Shown: positions 50,274 through 57,874 of the stretch, in pieces
How positions within the stretch are numbered: position 1 is the first letter of the stretch
Layout: the number at the start of each line of letters is the position of its first letter
Source: CAIOGI01 sp044234345
Lineage (GTDB): Bacteria > Patescibacteriota > Minisyncoccia > Phycocordibacterales > PALSA-1337
Length of the DNA stretch: 64,000 bases
Direction of reading: 5' to 3'
Assembly: GCA_044234345.1 (NCBI GenBank)
Contig: JBIIIW010000001.1
Location: 1 to 64,000, forward strand
The notes under the pieces: generated by a model
Databases searched by the model: none
What the model was told of the DNA's origin: nothing
The model's input: the letters and a program-made list of their open reading frames with translations, nothing else
Program-made: the position numbers and the translations under genes

Positions 50274-50303
50274 AAGTAAAAGCCTGCCGGAATGTGGCAG
50301 GCT
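50274..50303 (-). terminator. Terminator of the 39-aa membrane microprotein
   Basis: On the minus strand AGCCTGCC-ACATTCC-GGCAGGCT followed by TTTTACTTT. The plus strand has no T run, which sets the direction. Confidence 0.85.
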
Positions 50304-50313
50304 CTGATGTGGT

Positions 50314-50433
50314 TCATCTTGGAAATATCCCATGTGCCACTACGGCATACCAGAGGAGTATTAGCAGGACGACTGTTCTGGGACCAGAGAGTTTGTCTAG
50401 TATGGAGGTCATAGCTGGCGAATATACTAGCAT
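50314..50433 (-). CDS. 39-residue membrane microprotein
   Basis: A frame with ATG at 50433 (or at 50412, giving 32 residues) and TGA at 50314. The product has one membrane helix (RTVVLLILLWYAVVAHGIF) after a short polar N-terminus. A minus-strand terminator lies 11 bases after the stop, which supports a real transcript. No family is recognised and no strong ribosome-binding site is seen. Confidence 0.45.
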   Translation of the reverse strand: MLVYSPAMTSILDKLSGPRTVVLLILLWYAVVAHGIFPR

Positions 50434-50495
50434 TGTTTGGGGGTTAGGGGAAGGGATTAAATTCTATACTCGATAGTACTACTATCTTTAACTAC

Positions 50496-50524
50496 TTGAC
50501 AGAATTGATGATAGGTGCTATGAT
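50496..50524 (+). promoter_or_regulatory. Promoter of the 110-nt candidate RNA
   Basis: A perfect TTGACA at 50496-50501, 17-base spacer and TATGAT at 50519-50524; predicted start at about 50531. Confidence 0.8.
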
Positions 50525-50530
50525 TAAAAA

Positions 50531-50640
50531 GTTCAGATTAAGGTCAAAGGTCCGGATACCATTGTCTGAACATGTCCCGTCAGAAAGGCAGGATATAACC
50601 AAATTCTCGACCAGGCGCGTAGGCAACTACGCGCTTTTTC
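50531..50640 (+). ncRNA. Stand-alone structured small RNA, about 110 nt
   Basis: The transcript predicted from the near-consensus promoter begins with GTTCAGA, which pairs with TCTGAAC at 50565-50571 and encloses a GGT/ACC hairpin. A second hairpin pairs ATGTCC with GGATAT around an AGAAA loop with one C-A mismatch. A GCGCGTAG-GCAA-CTACGCGC stem and five T end it. No ORF is present. Size and layout would suit an SRP or regulatory RNA, but the GGAA tetraloop core of SRP RNA is not found, so no family is assigned. Confidence 0.6.
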
Positions 50641-50644
50641 CTAC

Positions 50645-51742
50645 CTAAATTCTAAACTCCATCACATCCCCATCCTTCACTATATACTCCTTACCCTCTG
50701 TTCTAAGCAGTCCCTTCTCTCTTGCATTAGCAAATGATCCAGATTCAAGTAGTTTGTCCCACTCTATAACCTCAGCTCGGATAAATTTCTCTTCGAAATC
50801 TCCATGAATAGCTGTGCCAGCTTTAGGTGCTGTCCATCCGCGCCCTATAGTCCAAGCACGAGTCTCCTTCTCTCCAGTTGTGAAGTATGTAATTAGGTTA
50901 AGAAGCTCATATCCTTTCTTGATAAGATCATCAATACCATCATCCTTAGCTCCTAGTCCTTCTCTAAGTTCCTTCTTCTCCTTGTCATCTATATCCTTCA
51001 ATTCATGCTCTATACCAGCATCAACTATTACCCACTTTGCATTGTTATCATTAAAAAACTTAATTAGAGCTTGATATCTCTCATCATTCATTTCATCAAG
51101 ATTCTTTCCTCCTGCCTTCTTGTTAAGTATGTACATGAATGGCTTAGAAGTAAGTAGATGTAGTGACTTAATGAATGGTTTCTCGAATTCATCTGCTACT
51201 ACTGTAGATGCTAGTTTACCTGCTTCAAGTGCAGTCTTTATCTTCTCTACTAATCCATTCTCTAGTATTGCTTCCTTTTTGTTTGCTTTTACCTCTCTGT
51301 TTAGATTTGCTAATCTCTTAGTTACAGTTTGTAGATCAGCAAGTATTAATTCTAGGTTTATAACCTCAATATCTTTTAAAGGATTAATCTTTCCATCAAC
51401 GTGTATGATGTTATCATCCTCGAATATACGAACCACTTCAGCTATAGCGTCAGTCTCTCTAATGTTTGTAAGGAATTGGTTACCCAGCCCTTCTCCATCT
51501 GATGCACCCTTAACTAGTCCTGCAATATCTACGAATTCAACCACAGCAGGTACAATCTTCTGTGTCTTAGAGAACTCTGAGAGTTTGTACAGTCTTTCGT
51601 CTGGTACAGCCACAACTCCTACTGATGGATCTATTGTTGCAAATGGATAGTTAGCGACTAACACACTCTTTTTTGTTAGAGCATTGAATAGGGTGGATTT
51701 ACCCACGTTTGGTAGACCTACGATTCCGATTGATAGTGACAT
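50645..51742 (-). CDS. ychF: Ribosome-binding ATPase YchF
   Basis: A 365-residue Obg-family P-loop ATPase: SIGIVGLPNVGKSTLFNALT (Walker A), VEFVDIAGLVKGASDGEGLG (switch II), NKKAGGKNLDE in place of N-K-x-D, as in YchF, which prefers ATP, and the C-terminal TGS domain (GWTAPKAGTAIHGDFEEKFI, then YIVKDGDVMEFR). It binds ribosomes and is a stress regulator. The ATG at 51742 is chosen because TATGCT precedes it by six bases and the family starts there. Confidence 0.96.
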   Translation of the reverse strand: MSLSIGIVGLPNVGKSTLFNALTKKSVLVANYPFATIDPSVGVVAVPDERLYKLSEFSKTQKIVPAVVEFVDIAGLVKGASDGEGLGNQFLTNIRETDAIAEVVRIFEDDNIIHVDGKINPLKDIEVINLELILADLQTVTKRLANLNREVKANKKEAILENGLVEKIKTALEAGKLASTVVADEFEKPFIKSLHLLTSKPFMYILNKKAGGKNLDEMNDERYQALIKFFNDNNAKWVIVDAGIEHELKDIDDKEKKELREGLGAKDDGIDDLIKKGYELLNLITYFTTGEKETRAWTIGRGWTAPKAGTAIHGDFEEKFIRAEVIEWDKLLESGSFANAREKGLLRTEGKEYIVKDGDVMEFRI

Positions 51743-51799
51743 GGCATGAGCATACCATATTTTCACTTAAAAAGTCATTATGGTATCATATTCCACCAG

Positions 51800-51928
51800 A
51801 TGAAGACTCTACAATACTACGTGCTTGTCTCAGCTATGCTGGGCATACACATTTTGCTCATACCCCTAGCGTTTCTGTTTATCTGCTCATTAATCGTAAT
51901 GGCAATAGTTGATTACAAATTCGAATAG
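51800..51928 (+). CDS. 42-residue membrane microprotein
   Basis: Starts MKTLQYYVLVSAMLGIHILL and continues as almost pure hydrophobic sequence to VMAIVDYKFE, so it spans the membrane once or twice. TGGTATCAT ends ten bases before the ATG, an extended -10, and a very strong terminator follows. No family is recognised. Confidence 0.5.
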   Translation: MKTLQYYVLVSAMLGIHILLIPLAFLFICSLIVMAIVDYKFE

Positions 51929-51979
51929 ATCCTCCATAACCCAATCATTTTGCATCACTAGACTTATCATCTAACAATC

Positions 51980-52008
51980 AGCCCCGTCGTGTTCACGACG
52001 GGGCTTTG
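51980..52008. terminator. Terminator after the 42-aa microprotein gene
   Basis: AGCCCCGTCG-TGTTCA-CGACGGGGCT is a perfect 10-bp stem followed by TTGATT. The convergent small basic gene ends directly at its right side. Confidence 0.88.
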
Positions 52009-52009
52009 A

Positions 52010-52153
52010 TTATTTACGTCTCTTTGGACGTTGACGGCGTCTCCTGCAACCTAGATTTTTGAGCGAGTCTTCTATCGCCCTCATTCTCTGGCTACAAAAA
52101 GTAGCACGCTGAATTAAGAGTTGTCCAATTAGGGGTAGTGTGTTTGCACTCAT
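52010..52153 (-). CDS. 47-residue Arg-rich basic protein
   Basis: Starts MSANTLPLIGQLLIQRATFC and ends CRRRRQRPKRRK. The strongly basic tail suggests RNA or DNA binding. GAGG lies close before the ATG. It ends at the shared terminator. No known ribosomal protein matches. Candidate gene only. Confidence 0.4.
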   Translation of the reverse strand: MSANTLPLIGQLLIQRATFCSQRMRAIEDSLKNLGCRRRRQRPKRRK

Positions 52154-52192
52154 ATCCTCAATAACTCTACACCTAAAAGTATTTATCGTAAA

Positions 52193-52420
52193 CTACTTCC
52201 CCATCACCTTCTTCAACTCATCCTGATGACTCTGCATTACTTGCATCATAGCATCTTGCTGATTCATCCCTCCCTTTACCTTCTCCTGTACTTCCTCAGC
52301 AATCTTCATAAAGAAATCTGGATTCTTCTCGATCATAGCAAATATCTGATCTTGTTGTTCCTGAGGGATATCCTTTAACTGCTTCTTTAGCATTTGTTTT
52401 AGTAGAAAATTTTGAAACAT
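52193..52420 (-). CDS. Small helical protein, 75 aa
   Basis: A soluble helical protein rich in Gln, Met and Lys (MFQNFLLKQMLKKQLKDIPQ, KNPDFFMKIAEEVQEKVKGG). The pattern of short helices with P-x-x-Q-x-x-x-I-x-x-M-I-x-K-N-P-x-F is one I associate with short CPR proteins of unknown function. It follows zwf by 22 bases and is probably cotranscribed with it. Confidence 0.6.
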   Translation of the reverse strand: MFQNFLLKQMLKKQLKDIPQEQQDQIFAMIEKNPDFFMKIAEEVQEKVKGGMNQQDAMMQVMQSHQDELKKVMGK

Positions 52421-52442
52421 AAAATTTAAATTTAATTAATAG

Positions 52443-53816
52443 CTATATTACCTCTTTTGTACCCTTCTTGTATATAGTAAGTGGTACTGTATTCCATGAT
52501 GATATTACTGAAGTAATATACTTCCATGCATGGAGCACTTCATCTGTACTTGTAAACAATGTTTGATCTCCAATTATGGCATCATAGAGCACTCTCTCAT
52601 ATGCATCTGGTAATACTGAATGTGATTCGTAATCACTGTACTTAAACTTAAGTACTTTAGGCTCTACATCCATAGTGAAGCCTGGTGTCTTTACCCAGAA
52701 TCCAATCTTAATTAGTTCATCTGGTTGTATTCGAAATGTTAGTACATTCTGCTTACCTTCCCCATCTCCTCCTTTGAAGTATATGTTGATTTCTGTCTTA
52801 GTTTCTGACATTTCTTTACCGCTCTCGATATAGAAAGGAACATTCTTCCATCTAGCGTTATCAATATATGACTCGATTCTGAAGTATGTTTCTGTCTGAG
52901 TATATTCCTTTACTCCTGACTCATGTCTGTATCCTTCATATTGTCCTCGTACAACCTTAGATTGTATGTTGCGTGGAGTAAACATCTGGAGGTGTGAGAG
53001 TGCACGAGCTCTCTCCTTACGTATACATTCAGCATTCATGTGTAGTGGAGGTTCCATTGCAACTATAGCGAGCATTTGAAGCACATGATTCTGTCCTACA
53101 TCCTTAAGTGCACCAATTGCATCATAGAATGATCCTCTACTACCTATACCAATCTTCTCTGTTAACTTTATATGTACCTTCTCTATATGGTTCTTGTTCC
53201 ATAGAGGTTCAAACAGTGAGTTAGCAAAACGGAAGGTAAGGATATTCTGTAATGCTTCCTTTGCTAGATAGTGATCGATTCTAAATATCTGATTTTCATC
53301 GAATAGCTCTGCTAGTTTCTTGTCGAGCTTCTTTGCAGTCTCTATATCATTACCAAATGGCTTCTCAACAAGTACACGAGTCCATCCTTCATTTCCTCCA
53401 CAAGGTATTGTAAGTCCTGAATTGTGTAGATGAATGAATATTGATTCGTATAGAGATGGAGGAGTTGATAGGTGGAAGAGTTTGTTTGAACATTGTCCAA
53501 AACCATCATCAATATTTTTCAATCTCTGTGCTAATTGAGCATATGATTGTGATGAATCGAAATTACCTTGCTCATAATATATATGATCAATGAAGTGCTT
53601 AACATCCTCTTCTTTGTATGTACCCGGTTTAACATTTATATGCTCTCTTACGAATGTTCTAAACTCTTCTCTTGTGAATGGTCGTCTTGAGAATCCTACG
53701 ATAGCGAACTTATTAGGTAGCTCCTTCTTTACATACAAGCTCAAAAGGGCTGGTAATAGCTTACGACCAGCTAGATCTCCTGTTATTCCTAGTATTATAA
53801 ATATTGTAGGTGTCAT
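52443..53816 (-). CDS. zwf: Glucose-6-phosphate 1-dehydrogenase
   Basis: A 457-residue NADP-dependent enzyme, entry step of the oxidative pentose-phosphate pathway. IFIILGITGDLAGRKLLPAL is the dinucleotide loop (G-x-S/T-G-D-L), RVLVEKPFGND the substrate lysine region and RIDHYLAKEALQNILTFRFA the active-site signature (R-I-D-H-Y-L-G/A-K-E). An intact copy is notable because many Parcubacteria lack most central carbon enzymes; it may supply NADPH. Length normal. Confidence 0.96.
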   Translation of the reverse strand: MTPTIFIILGITGDLAGRKLLPALLSLYVKKELPNKFAIVGFSRRPFTREEFRTFVREHINVKPGTYKEEDVKHFIDHIYYEQGNFDSSQSYAQLAQRLKNIDDGFGQCSNKLFHLSTPPSLYESIFIHLHNSGLTIPCGGNEGWTRVLVEKPFGNDIETAKKLDKKLAELFDENQIFRIDHYLAKEALQNILTFRFANSLFEPLWNKNHIEKVHIKLTEKIGIGSRGSFYDAIGALKDVGQNHVLQMLAIVAMEPPLHMNAECIRKERARALSHLQMFTPRNIQSKVVRGQYEGYRHESGVKEYTQTETYFRIESYIDNARWKNVPFYIESGKEMSETKTEINIYFKGGDGEGKQNVLTFRIQPDELIKIGFWVKTPGFTMDVEPKVLKFKYSDYESHSVLPDAYERVLYDAIIGDQTLFTSTDEVLHAWKYITSVISSWNTVPLTIYKKGTKEVI

Positions 53817-53819
53817 ATT

Positions 53820-53945
53820 TTAGAAACCTTCTCCCCACTTCTCCCATTTTGGGAAATATACTGTTGAGATGAATACACAAGGGAGTATGAATACTCCAGA
53901 TATTACCCAAAGTGAAAAACTAACTATTTTAGTTATTGCTTCCAT
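53820..53945 (-). CDS. 41-residue membrane microprotein between ppa and zwf
   Basis: Starts MEAITKIVSFSLWVISGVFI, continues LPCVFISTVYFPKWEKWGEG-F. One membrane helix (about 6-30) is followed by a short aromatic and charged tail. The start overlaps the 3' end of ppa by 17 bases, and the stop lies 3 bases before the zwf ATG, so it is embedded in the ppa-zwf operon and probably translated by coupling. Confidence 0.55.
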   Translation of the reverse strand: MEAITKIVSFSLWVISGVFILPCVFISTVYFPKWEKWGEGF

Positions 53946-54480
53946 TAAATTTCTTTGCGTAAGCTAGTTGAGCCTTCTTGATTAATTCGTAAGCCTCTTT
54001 TGGCCCAAGGAACTTACCAATCTTAACTGTTCCTGGTCCTGTCTGAGGTATCTTGTATGTCTCGAAGAATGTCTGTAGATCCTTTCTCTCATATGGAGCT
54101 AGTTCCTCTACATGTGTAATGTGTGAGTATCTTGGATCCTTGTTGTTTACTGTAATTATCTTAAAGTCTTCTTCATTGTTATCAATCATTTCTAGGGCTC
54201 CGATAACACGACCACGAACAAGTGCACCTGGAACTATTGGGTGAGTGCTAAATACTACTGCATCTAGAGGATCGTTATCTCCCTCATTCCATGTTGATGG
54301 CACATCACAGTAGTTTACTGGGTAATAGAAAGGACCAAAAAGAACGCGGTCAAGTTCGATTATTCCGTAATCCTTGTTGTACTCATACTTATTTGATTCA
54401 CCTTGTCGTATTTCTACTATTAGGTTTAATATTTCAGGAGCTTTGTCCTGTGGAATTGAGTGAAAATGTGTTTTATTCAT
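53929..54480 (-). CDS. ppa: Inorganic pyrophosphatase (family I)
   Basis: A 183-residue soluble pyrophosphatase: VVEIRQGESNKYEYNKD-like start, FYYPVNYCDVPSTWNEGDND and DPLDAVVFSTHPIVPGALVR, which includes the D-x-D-P-x-D-A metal site, then EDFKIITVNNKDPRYSHI. It hydrolyses PPi released by tRNA charging and nucleic-acid synthesis. TACAAT lies about ten bases before the ATG. First gene of ppa-microprotein-zwf. Confidence 0.95.
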   Translation of the reverse strand: MNKTHFHSIPQDKAPEILNLIVEIRQGESNKYEYNKDYGIIELDRVLFGPFYYPVNYCDVPSTWNEGDNDPLDAVVFSTHPIVPGALVRGRVIGALEMIDNNEEDFKIITVNNKDPRYSHITHVEELAPYERKDLQTFFETYKIPQTGPGTVKIGKFLGPKEAYELIKKAQLAYAKKFNGSNN

Positions 54481-54518
54481 ATGGCAAGATTGTAGCCTGA
54501 TTTTGGCGTTTTTACAAG

Positions 54519-55085
54519 TTAGTACTTGCGTACTACACCCTTAACAATTGCACGTATCTTCATATCATTCTCAGGATATATTGGTCCGTAATTCTTATTA
54601 GCGGCCTCGAGATATACACTGTTACCTCTCTTCCTGAAGTACTTCATTGTCCATCCACCATCTACCTCTGCAATTACTATGTCTCCATCCTTAGGATCAT
54701 CTCTACGTTCCACTATTACTAGATCACCCTCCATAATTCCTTCTTCAATCATTGAGTCACCTTTAACCTCAAGTAGGTATGATGACATCCTGTTTTTGAT
54801 CAAGTAGCTATCTAGGCTTAATTTATCAAGCTCATTCTCTTCAGCTACTGTGGGTATACCAGCCTCAACTAGTCCAAGTAGGTTAACTTCCTGGAAAAGA
54901 TTATTGGGTACTATCTTACCTGTACTATCCTTACTTATGACACCTATATCTATTAGCTTATTAATTAATTTATATACTGAGTTCTTAGACTTGAAACCAA
55001 GAAGAGACATAACCTCAGCATAGCTGGGCATTCTCTTGTTCTTCTCGTAGAAAGAAAATATTTTGTTTTTATATTCCTCTATCAT
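54519..55085 (-). CDS. lexA: LexA-type SOS repressor
   Basis: A 188-residue repressor with an N-terminal winged helix (FYEKNKRMPSYAEVMSLLGF) and a C-terminal S24 autoprotease. The cleavage site A75-G76 (LVEAGIPT), nucleophile S111 (KGDSMIEEGI) and general-base K148 (WTMKYF) are all present. It should repress DNA-repair genes until RecA filaments trigger self-cleavage. It is the second gene behind the 65-aa gene, whose promoter contains a GAAC-N4-GTTC operator, so the unit is autoregulated. Confidence 0.93.
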   Translation of the reverse strand: MIEEYKNKIFSFYEKNKRMPSYAEVMSLLGFKSKNSVYKLINKLIDIGVISKDSTGKIVPNNLFQEVNLLGLVEAGIPTVAEENELDKLSLDSYLIKNRMSSYLLEVKGDSMIEEGIMEGDLVIVERRDDPKDGDIVIAEVDGGWTMKYFRKRGNSVYLEAANKNYGPIYPENDMKIRAIVKGVVRKY

Positions 55086-55093
55086 TATTATGA

Positions 55094-55291
55094 TTATAGT
55101 ACAAAACTTGCAAATACATTAAATGTTCTCTTGAACCAACTTGATTTAGTTGTTTCGTAGAATCCGTAGAACTGTGATACTAGAAACTTATGTCTTCGAG
55201 CTTCTGCCTTGTATGGAAGTCCCTTTATGATTTTAAGATCGATATCATTATTCAATTTCTTTATTTCTCTAACTAATTGTATTTTACTCAT
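55094..55291 (-). CDS. Small basic protein upstream of lexA
   Basis: A 65-residue, Lys/Phe-rich protein starting MSKIQLVREIKKLNNDIDLK, with a single helical region and an aromatic C-terminus (FYETTKSSWFKRTFNVFASF). No family is recognised. It lies 8 bases before lexA and directly behind the SOS-box promoter, so it is DNA-damage inducible if that operator works. A role in the SOS response, for example as an inhibitor or checkpoint protein, is speculative. Confidence 0.6.
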   Translation of the reverse strand: MSKIQLVREIKKLNNDIDLKIIKGLPYKAEARRHKFLVSQFYGFYETTKSSWFKRTFNVFASFVL

Positions 55292-55322
55292 ATGTTTTTT
55301 AATTAATTTCTCTTATGAATAT

Positions 55323-55351
55323 ATTATAGGTGAACAATCGTTCACCTGCAA
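55323..55351 (-). promoter_or_regulatory. LexA-box promoter of the 65-aa gene/lexA unit
   Basis: On the minus strand TTGCAG (55351-55346) and TATAAT (55328-55323) are separated by exactly 17 bases, and that spacer is the inverted repeat GTGAAC-GATT-GTTCACC. The GAAC-N4-GTTC core matches the Gram-positive type LexA operator. Repressor bound here would block RNA polymerase directly. Confidence 0.85.
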
Positions 55352-55369
55352 GAGAAAAGGTGGGGATAA

Positions 55370-55396
55370 GTAAAACCGCATGGGCACTCCATGCGG
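55370..55396 (-). terminator. Terminator of the sigma-70 gene
   Basis: On the minus strand CCGCATG-GAGTGCC-CATGCGG followed by TTTTAC. Confidence 0.87.
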
Positions 55397-55408
55397 CTTG
55401 TGATTACT

Positions 55409-56305
55409 CTAACCTGCTGCCTCACATACCTTTCTTGCTATAAACGACTCTAGATCTGGGTCTTGCTCGGCGCTGTCAACATCAATTGCAACTCTGAGCT
55501 TCTTGAATGCTGCTGCCTGGATCTGACGAATCCGTTCCCTGGTGACTCCATAGAACTTACCAACCTCATCCAAGGTCATAGGATCAGAGTCGTCCAGACC
55601 GAACCTCAGCGTAAGTATTCTCTGTTCTCTTTTATCGAGTCTGCTTAAATGCTTCCGAAGTAGACCAAGAAGATCTGACGATTCAATATCGTCAAATGGC
55701 ATTTTTGCTGAGTGGTCAGCGAGAATGTCTGCAAGGGAGGTGTTATCGAAATCCCGAACCTGAGCCTCGAGATGTAAGTTTGGCTGCGCCCACTCAAAAA
55801 CCATTCTTACATTATCCTCAGTTAGATGCGTTGCCTTTGCAATTTCTGCATGACTTGGTTCATACCCGAGTTGCATTTGAAGTTTCTTCTCAGCTTTTCT
55901 TATCTTACCGAGACGAATCACCTGGTGAACCGGCATTCTCACATTCCTGACTTGGTTGGCGAGTCCGCGCTTAATTGATTGTTTGATCCACCACGCAGCA
56001 TATGTCGATAGTTTCGCACCCTTAGCTGGGTTGAATTTATCAACTGCTCTCATTAGGCCAATATTGCCTTCGTTGATAAGGTCAACGAGTGGCAAACCGT
56101 AGTCGAGGTATTCTCGTGCGATTTTCACCACCAATTTGAGATTGCTTCGAATCATTGTTTCTCTGGCCTCTTTGTCGCCCATAGCAATTCTTCCTGCCAA
56201 TGCAGTTTCCTGCTCTGGGGTCAGCAAATCGTGTTGGAGAGCGTCATTGGCATATAGCCTCATGAGAAAATCGTCGCCATCATCATATGTGCCTTCTTTT
56301 GCCAT
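55409..56305 (-). CDS. Sigma-70 family RNA polymerase sigma factor
   Basis: A 298-residue primary-type sigma. A short region 1.2 (about 20-55), region 2 (LKLVVKIAREYLDYGLPLVD, DLINEGNIGLMRAVDKFNP, LSTYAAWWIKQSI), region 3 and region 4 (LDKREQRILTLRFGLDDSDP, then GVTRERIRQIQAAAFKKLR) are intact, so it should recognise TATAAT/TTGACA elements. No region 1.1 or non-conserved insert is present. Codon use is richer in CGC, GCG and CTC than in adjacent lexA, and it has TTGACA, a leader and a terminator. It may be the main or a second sigma factor. Confidence 0.9.
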   Translation of the reverse strand: MAKEGTYDDGDDFLMRLYANDALQHDLLTPEQETALAGRIAMGDKEARETMIRSNLKLVVKIAREYLDYGLPLVDLINEGNIGLMRAVDKFNPAKGAKLSTYAAWWIKQSIKRGLANQVRNVRMPVHQVIRLGKIRKAEKKLQMQLGYEPSHAEIAKATHLTEDNVRMVFEWAQPNLHLEAQVRDFDNTSLADILADHSAKMPFDDIESSDLLGLLRKHLSRLDKREQRILTLRFGLDDSDPMTLDEVGKFYGVTRERIRQIQAAAFKKLRVAIDVDSAEQDPDLESFIARKVCEAAG

Positions 56306-56393
56306 ATTCGGTGCCTTGTTTGGTTGTTAGAACATTATCTACCTAAAGATTACATCTAATTATGAGGATTTGTCAAACTATATTGATGGTATA

Positions 56394-56933
56394 ATGTCAG
56401 ACAGATTAATCGTTATGGATACCAAGTATTCATGTCCAAAAATGTTCAAAGGGGAGGTCGCAAGATTCTTCAATGGACAAATACAGTTTAGAACTGTATA
56501 CGGAGAAGTTTTTCGTGGTAAACCTCTGTCGATTAGATTCGACGAGCATATACACCCGAAAAGGTTCTTTATCTGGTTTGAATGGTATGTAGCCGTTAGA
56601 CCAGTTCTTGTTTCATCCAATGGATTGCTTTTCCTTCGTGGGGATAGTGATAGGATTCATAGATCATATACAATGTCATTCGACCTGGAGAAGTTCTATT
56701 TTCCAAAGTCATACTTTGTTGAAGTGAGAAGGGGAAAAACTGTCTACGTTAAAAGACCAGACAGGAGGCGAATGAAATGGACAACCTCAGCCAATGACGA
56801 AGAATTCAGATTCATCTTGGGTGATGATCATGCGAGACTTGAGTTTAATGGTGATGGAGATCTTGTCTCGATGTCCCCTGTCACTCTCGAGGAGCATAAC
56901 AAAGGAGTCCCGACTCCAATTCAGCGACCATAG
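56394..56933 (+). CDS. Hypothetical 179-aa protein
   Basis: A soluble, beta-rich, basic protein (KMFKGEVARFFNGQIQFRTV, FFIWFEWYVAVRPVLVSSNG, VRRGKTVYVKRPDRRRMKW). I do not recognise the family. TGGTATAAT overlaps the ATG at 56394, so if that is the promoter the first usable start would be the ATG at 56415; the start is therefore uncertain by seven codons. It is divergent from the sigma gene, with overlapping promoter regions, and ends at a strong terminator. Confidence 0.55.
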   Translation: MSDRLIVMDTKYSCPKMFKGEVARFFNGQIQFRTVYGEVFRGKPLSIRFDEHIHPKRFFIWFEWYVAVRPVLVSSNGLLFLRGDSDRIHRSYTMSFDLEKFYFPKSYFVEVRRGKTVYVKRPDRRRMKWTTSANDEEFRFILGDDHARLEFNGDGDLVSMSPVTLEEHNKGVPTPIQRP

Positions 56934-56935
56934 CA

Positions 56936-56965
56936 AATCCCGCCAAACAGGCGGGATTCTTTTAT
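56936..56965 (+). terminator. Terminator of the 179-aa gene
   Basis: AATCCCGCC-AAACA-GGCGGGATT followed by CTTTT. Confidence 0.9.
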
Positions 56966-57028
56966 CCCTCATCCAATCACATTGTCACAAGTTAAATTAC
57001 AATTAAACTAAAGCAGATATTCCTGCAA

Positions 57029-57060
57029 ATTAAAAACCGCCACCAATTAAGGTGCGCGGT
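57029..57060 (-). terminator. Terminator of the 234-aa membrane gene
   Basis: On the minus strand ACCGC and CACC arms pair with GGTG and GCGGT with one bulged base, followed by TTTTTAATTT. Confidence 0.8.
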
Positions 57061-57099
57061 GTGTGGAGGATGGAGAGTTAAGTATCCTCTTGGTTAAGT

Positions 57100-57804
57100 T
57101 TACATAACCATACCATCTTTTGCTTTTCGGAAAACATCTGGTTCATCTAGCTTAATGTCGAGGTCAGAAGCGAGGGTAACTGCAAACTCTCTAAAGTCAC
57201 TCTCACATTTCTGGACGTGTATTCCAGTCTCAATTAAACGATTTCTTCCACATTCTTTTCTCCTTCGTCGCTGATCAAACTCCACTTGCGCCCAGATAGT
57301 ATTACGTGCCAGTGTTATCGCCATTCCATGAATGTATTTATCATCAATCATGTTGCGATTACTATTTCCACGTCTGGCAGGATTTAGTGACAATAGTGAC
57401 CTCTGTAGATTTTCAAAAACGAGGTCACAAATCTCGATTTCTCTATTCTGTTTATTCCAGTTACTTTCATTCCTGATGATGAAGACGCAGGTTGGTATGA
57501 TTGTAAGCAGAAGGCAAACAAAGTAGATGACCATACTGTCCTTCATAGGTGGAAGCAAAAACCACTGACACAGAAAAGCAATGGGTATGGTGAGATACAA
57601 GAACTTCAATATCTTGCTACAGTTTTCCTTAGTGACTATAGCAGACTCACGAGATTTCCTAAGCTCCAGCAAACATCTACCGTCATATCTTCGAGCCTCC
57701 CATTTTTTGCGAAGGGGCTCTGACATAACACGGAGCATACGCTCAATTTCCTGATCATTCATCTTTGAATGCCATAATATGAACTCATGGGGCTTGCAAC
57801 CCAT
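57100..57804 (-). CDS. Two-helix membrane protein, 234 aa
   Basis: A protein with a cytoplasmic helical N-terminus (EIERMLRVMSEPLRKKWEAR), two adjacent membrane helices (about 67-85 and 91-110) and a C-terminal soluble part rich in Arg and Asn (NPARRGNSNRNMIDDKYIHG). The layout mirrors the 218-aa gene at 29570. No family is recognised. The ATG at 57804 lies at the edge of a TTTCTACA/TGTAGAAA hairpin; a second in-frame ATG is at 57762. It has its own TTGACT promoter and a terminator. Confidence 0.55.
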   Translation of the reverse strand: MGCKPHEFILWHSKMNDQEIERMLRVMSEPLRKKWEARRYDGRCLLELRKSRESAIVTKENCSKILKFLYLTIPIAFLCQWFLLPPMKDSMVIYFVCLLLTIIPTCVFIIRNESNWNKQNREIEICDLVFENLQRSLLSLNPARRGNSNRNMIDDKYIHGMAITLARNTIWAQVEFDQRRRRKECGRNRLIETGIHVQKCESDFREFAVTLASDLDIKLDEPDVFRKAKDGMVM

Positions 57805-57874
57805 TTCTACAAGCGGGCAGCCTGTAGAAATACTTCATGTAATTCAGAATAGATAGGCAGCTACTCTGTAATAT

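Noticed and set aside
50267..50476. A 69-codon plus-strand frame
   Set aside because: It starts at TTG without a ribosome-binding site and lies antisense to a 39-codon membrane frame that has a correctly oriented terminator.
50531..50640. Identification as SRP (4.5S) RNA
   Set aside because: Size and terminator fit, and GTCAGAAAGGCAGG looks faintly similar, but the GGAA tetraloop with flanking internal loops (GGTCAGGTCCGGAAGG-type core) is not there.
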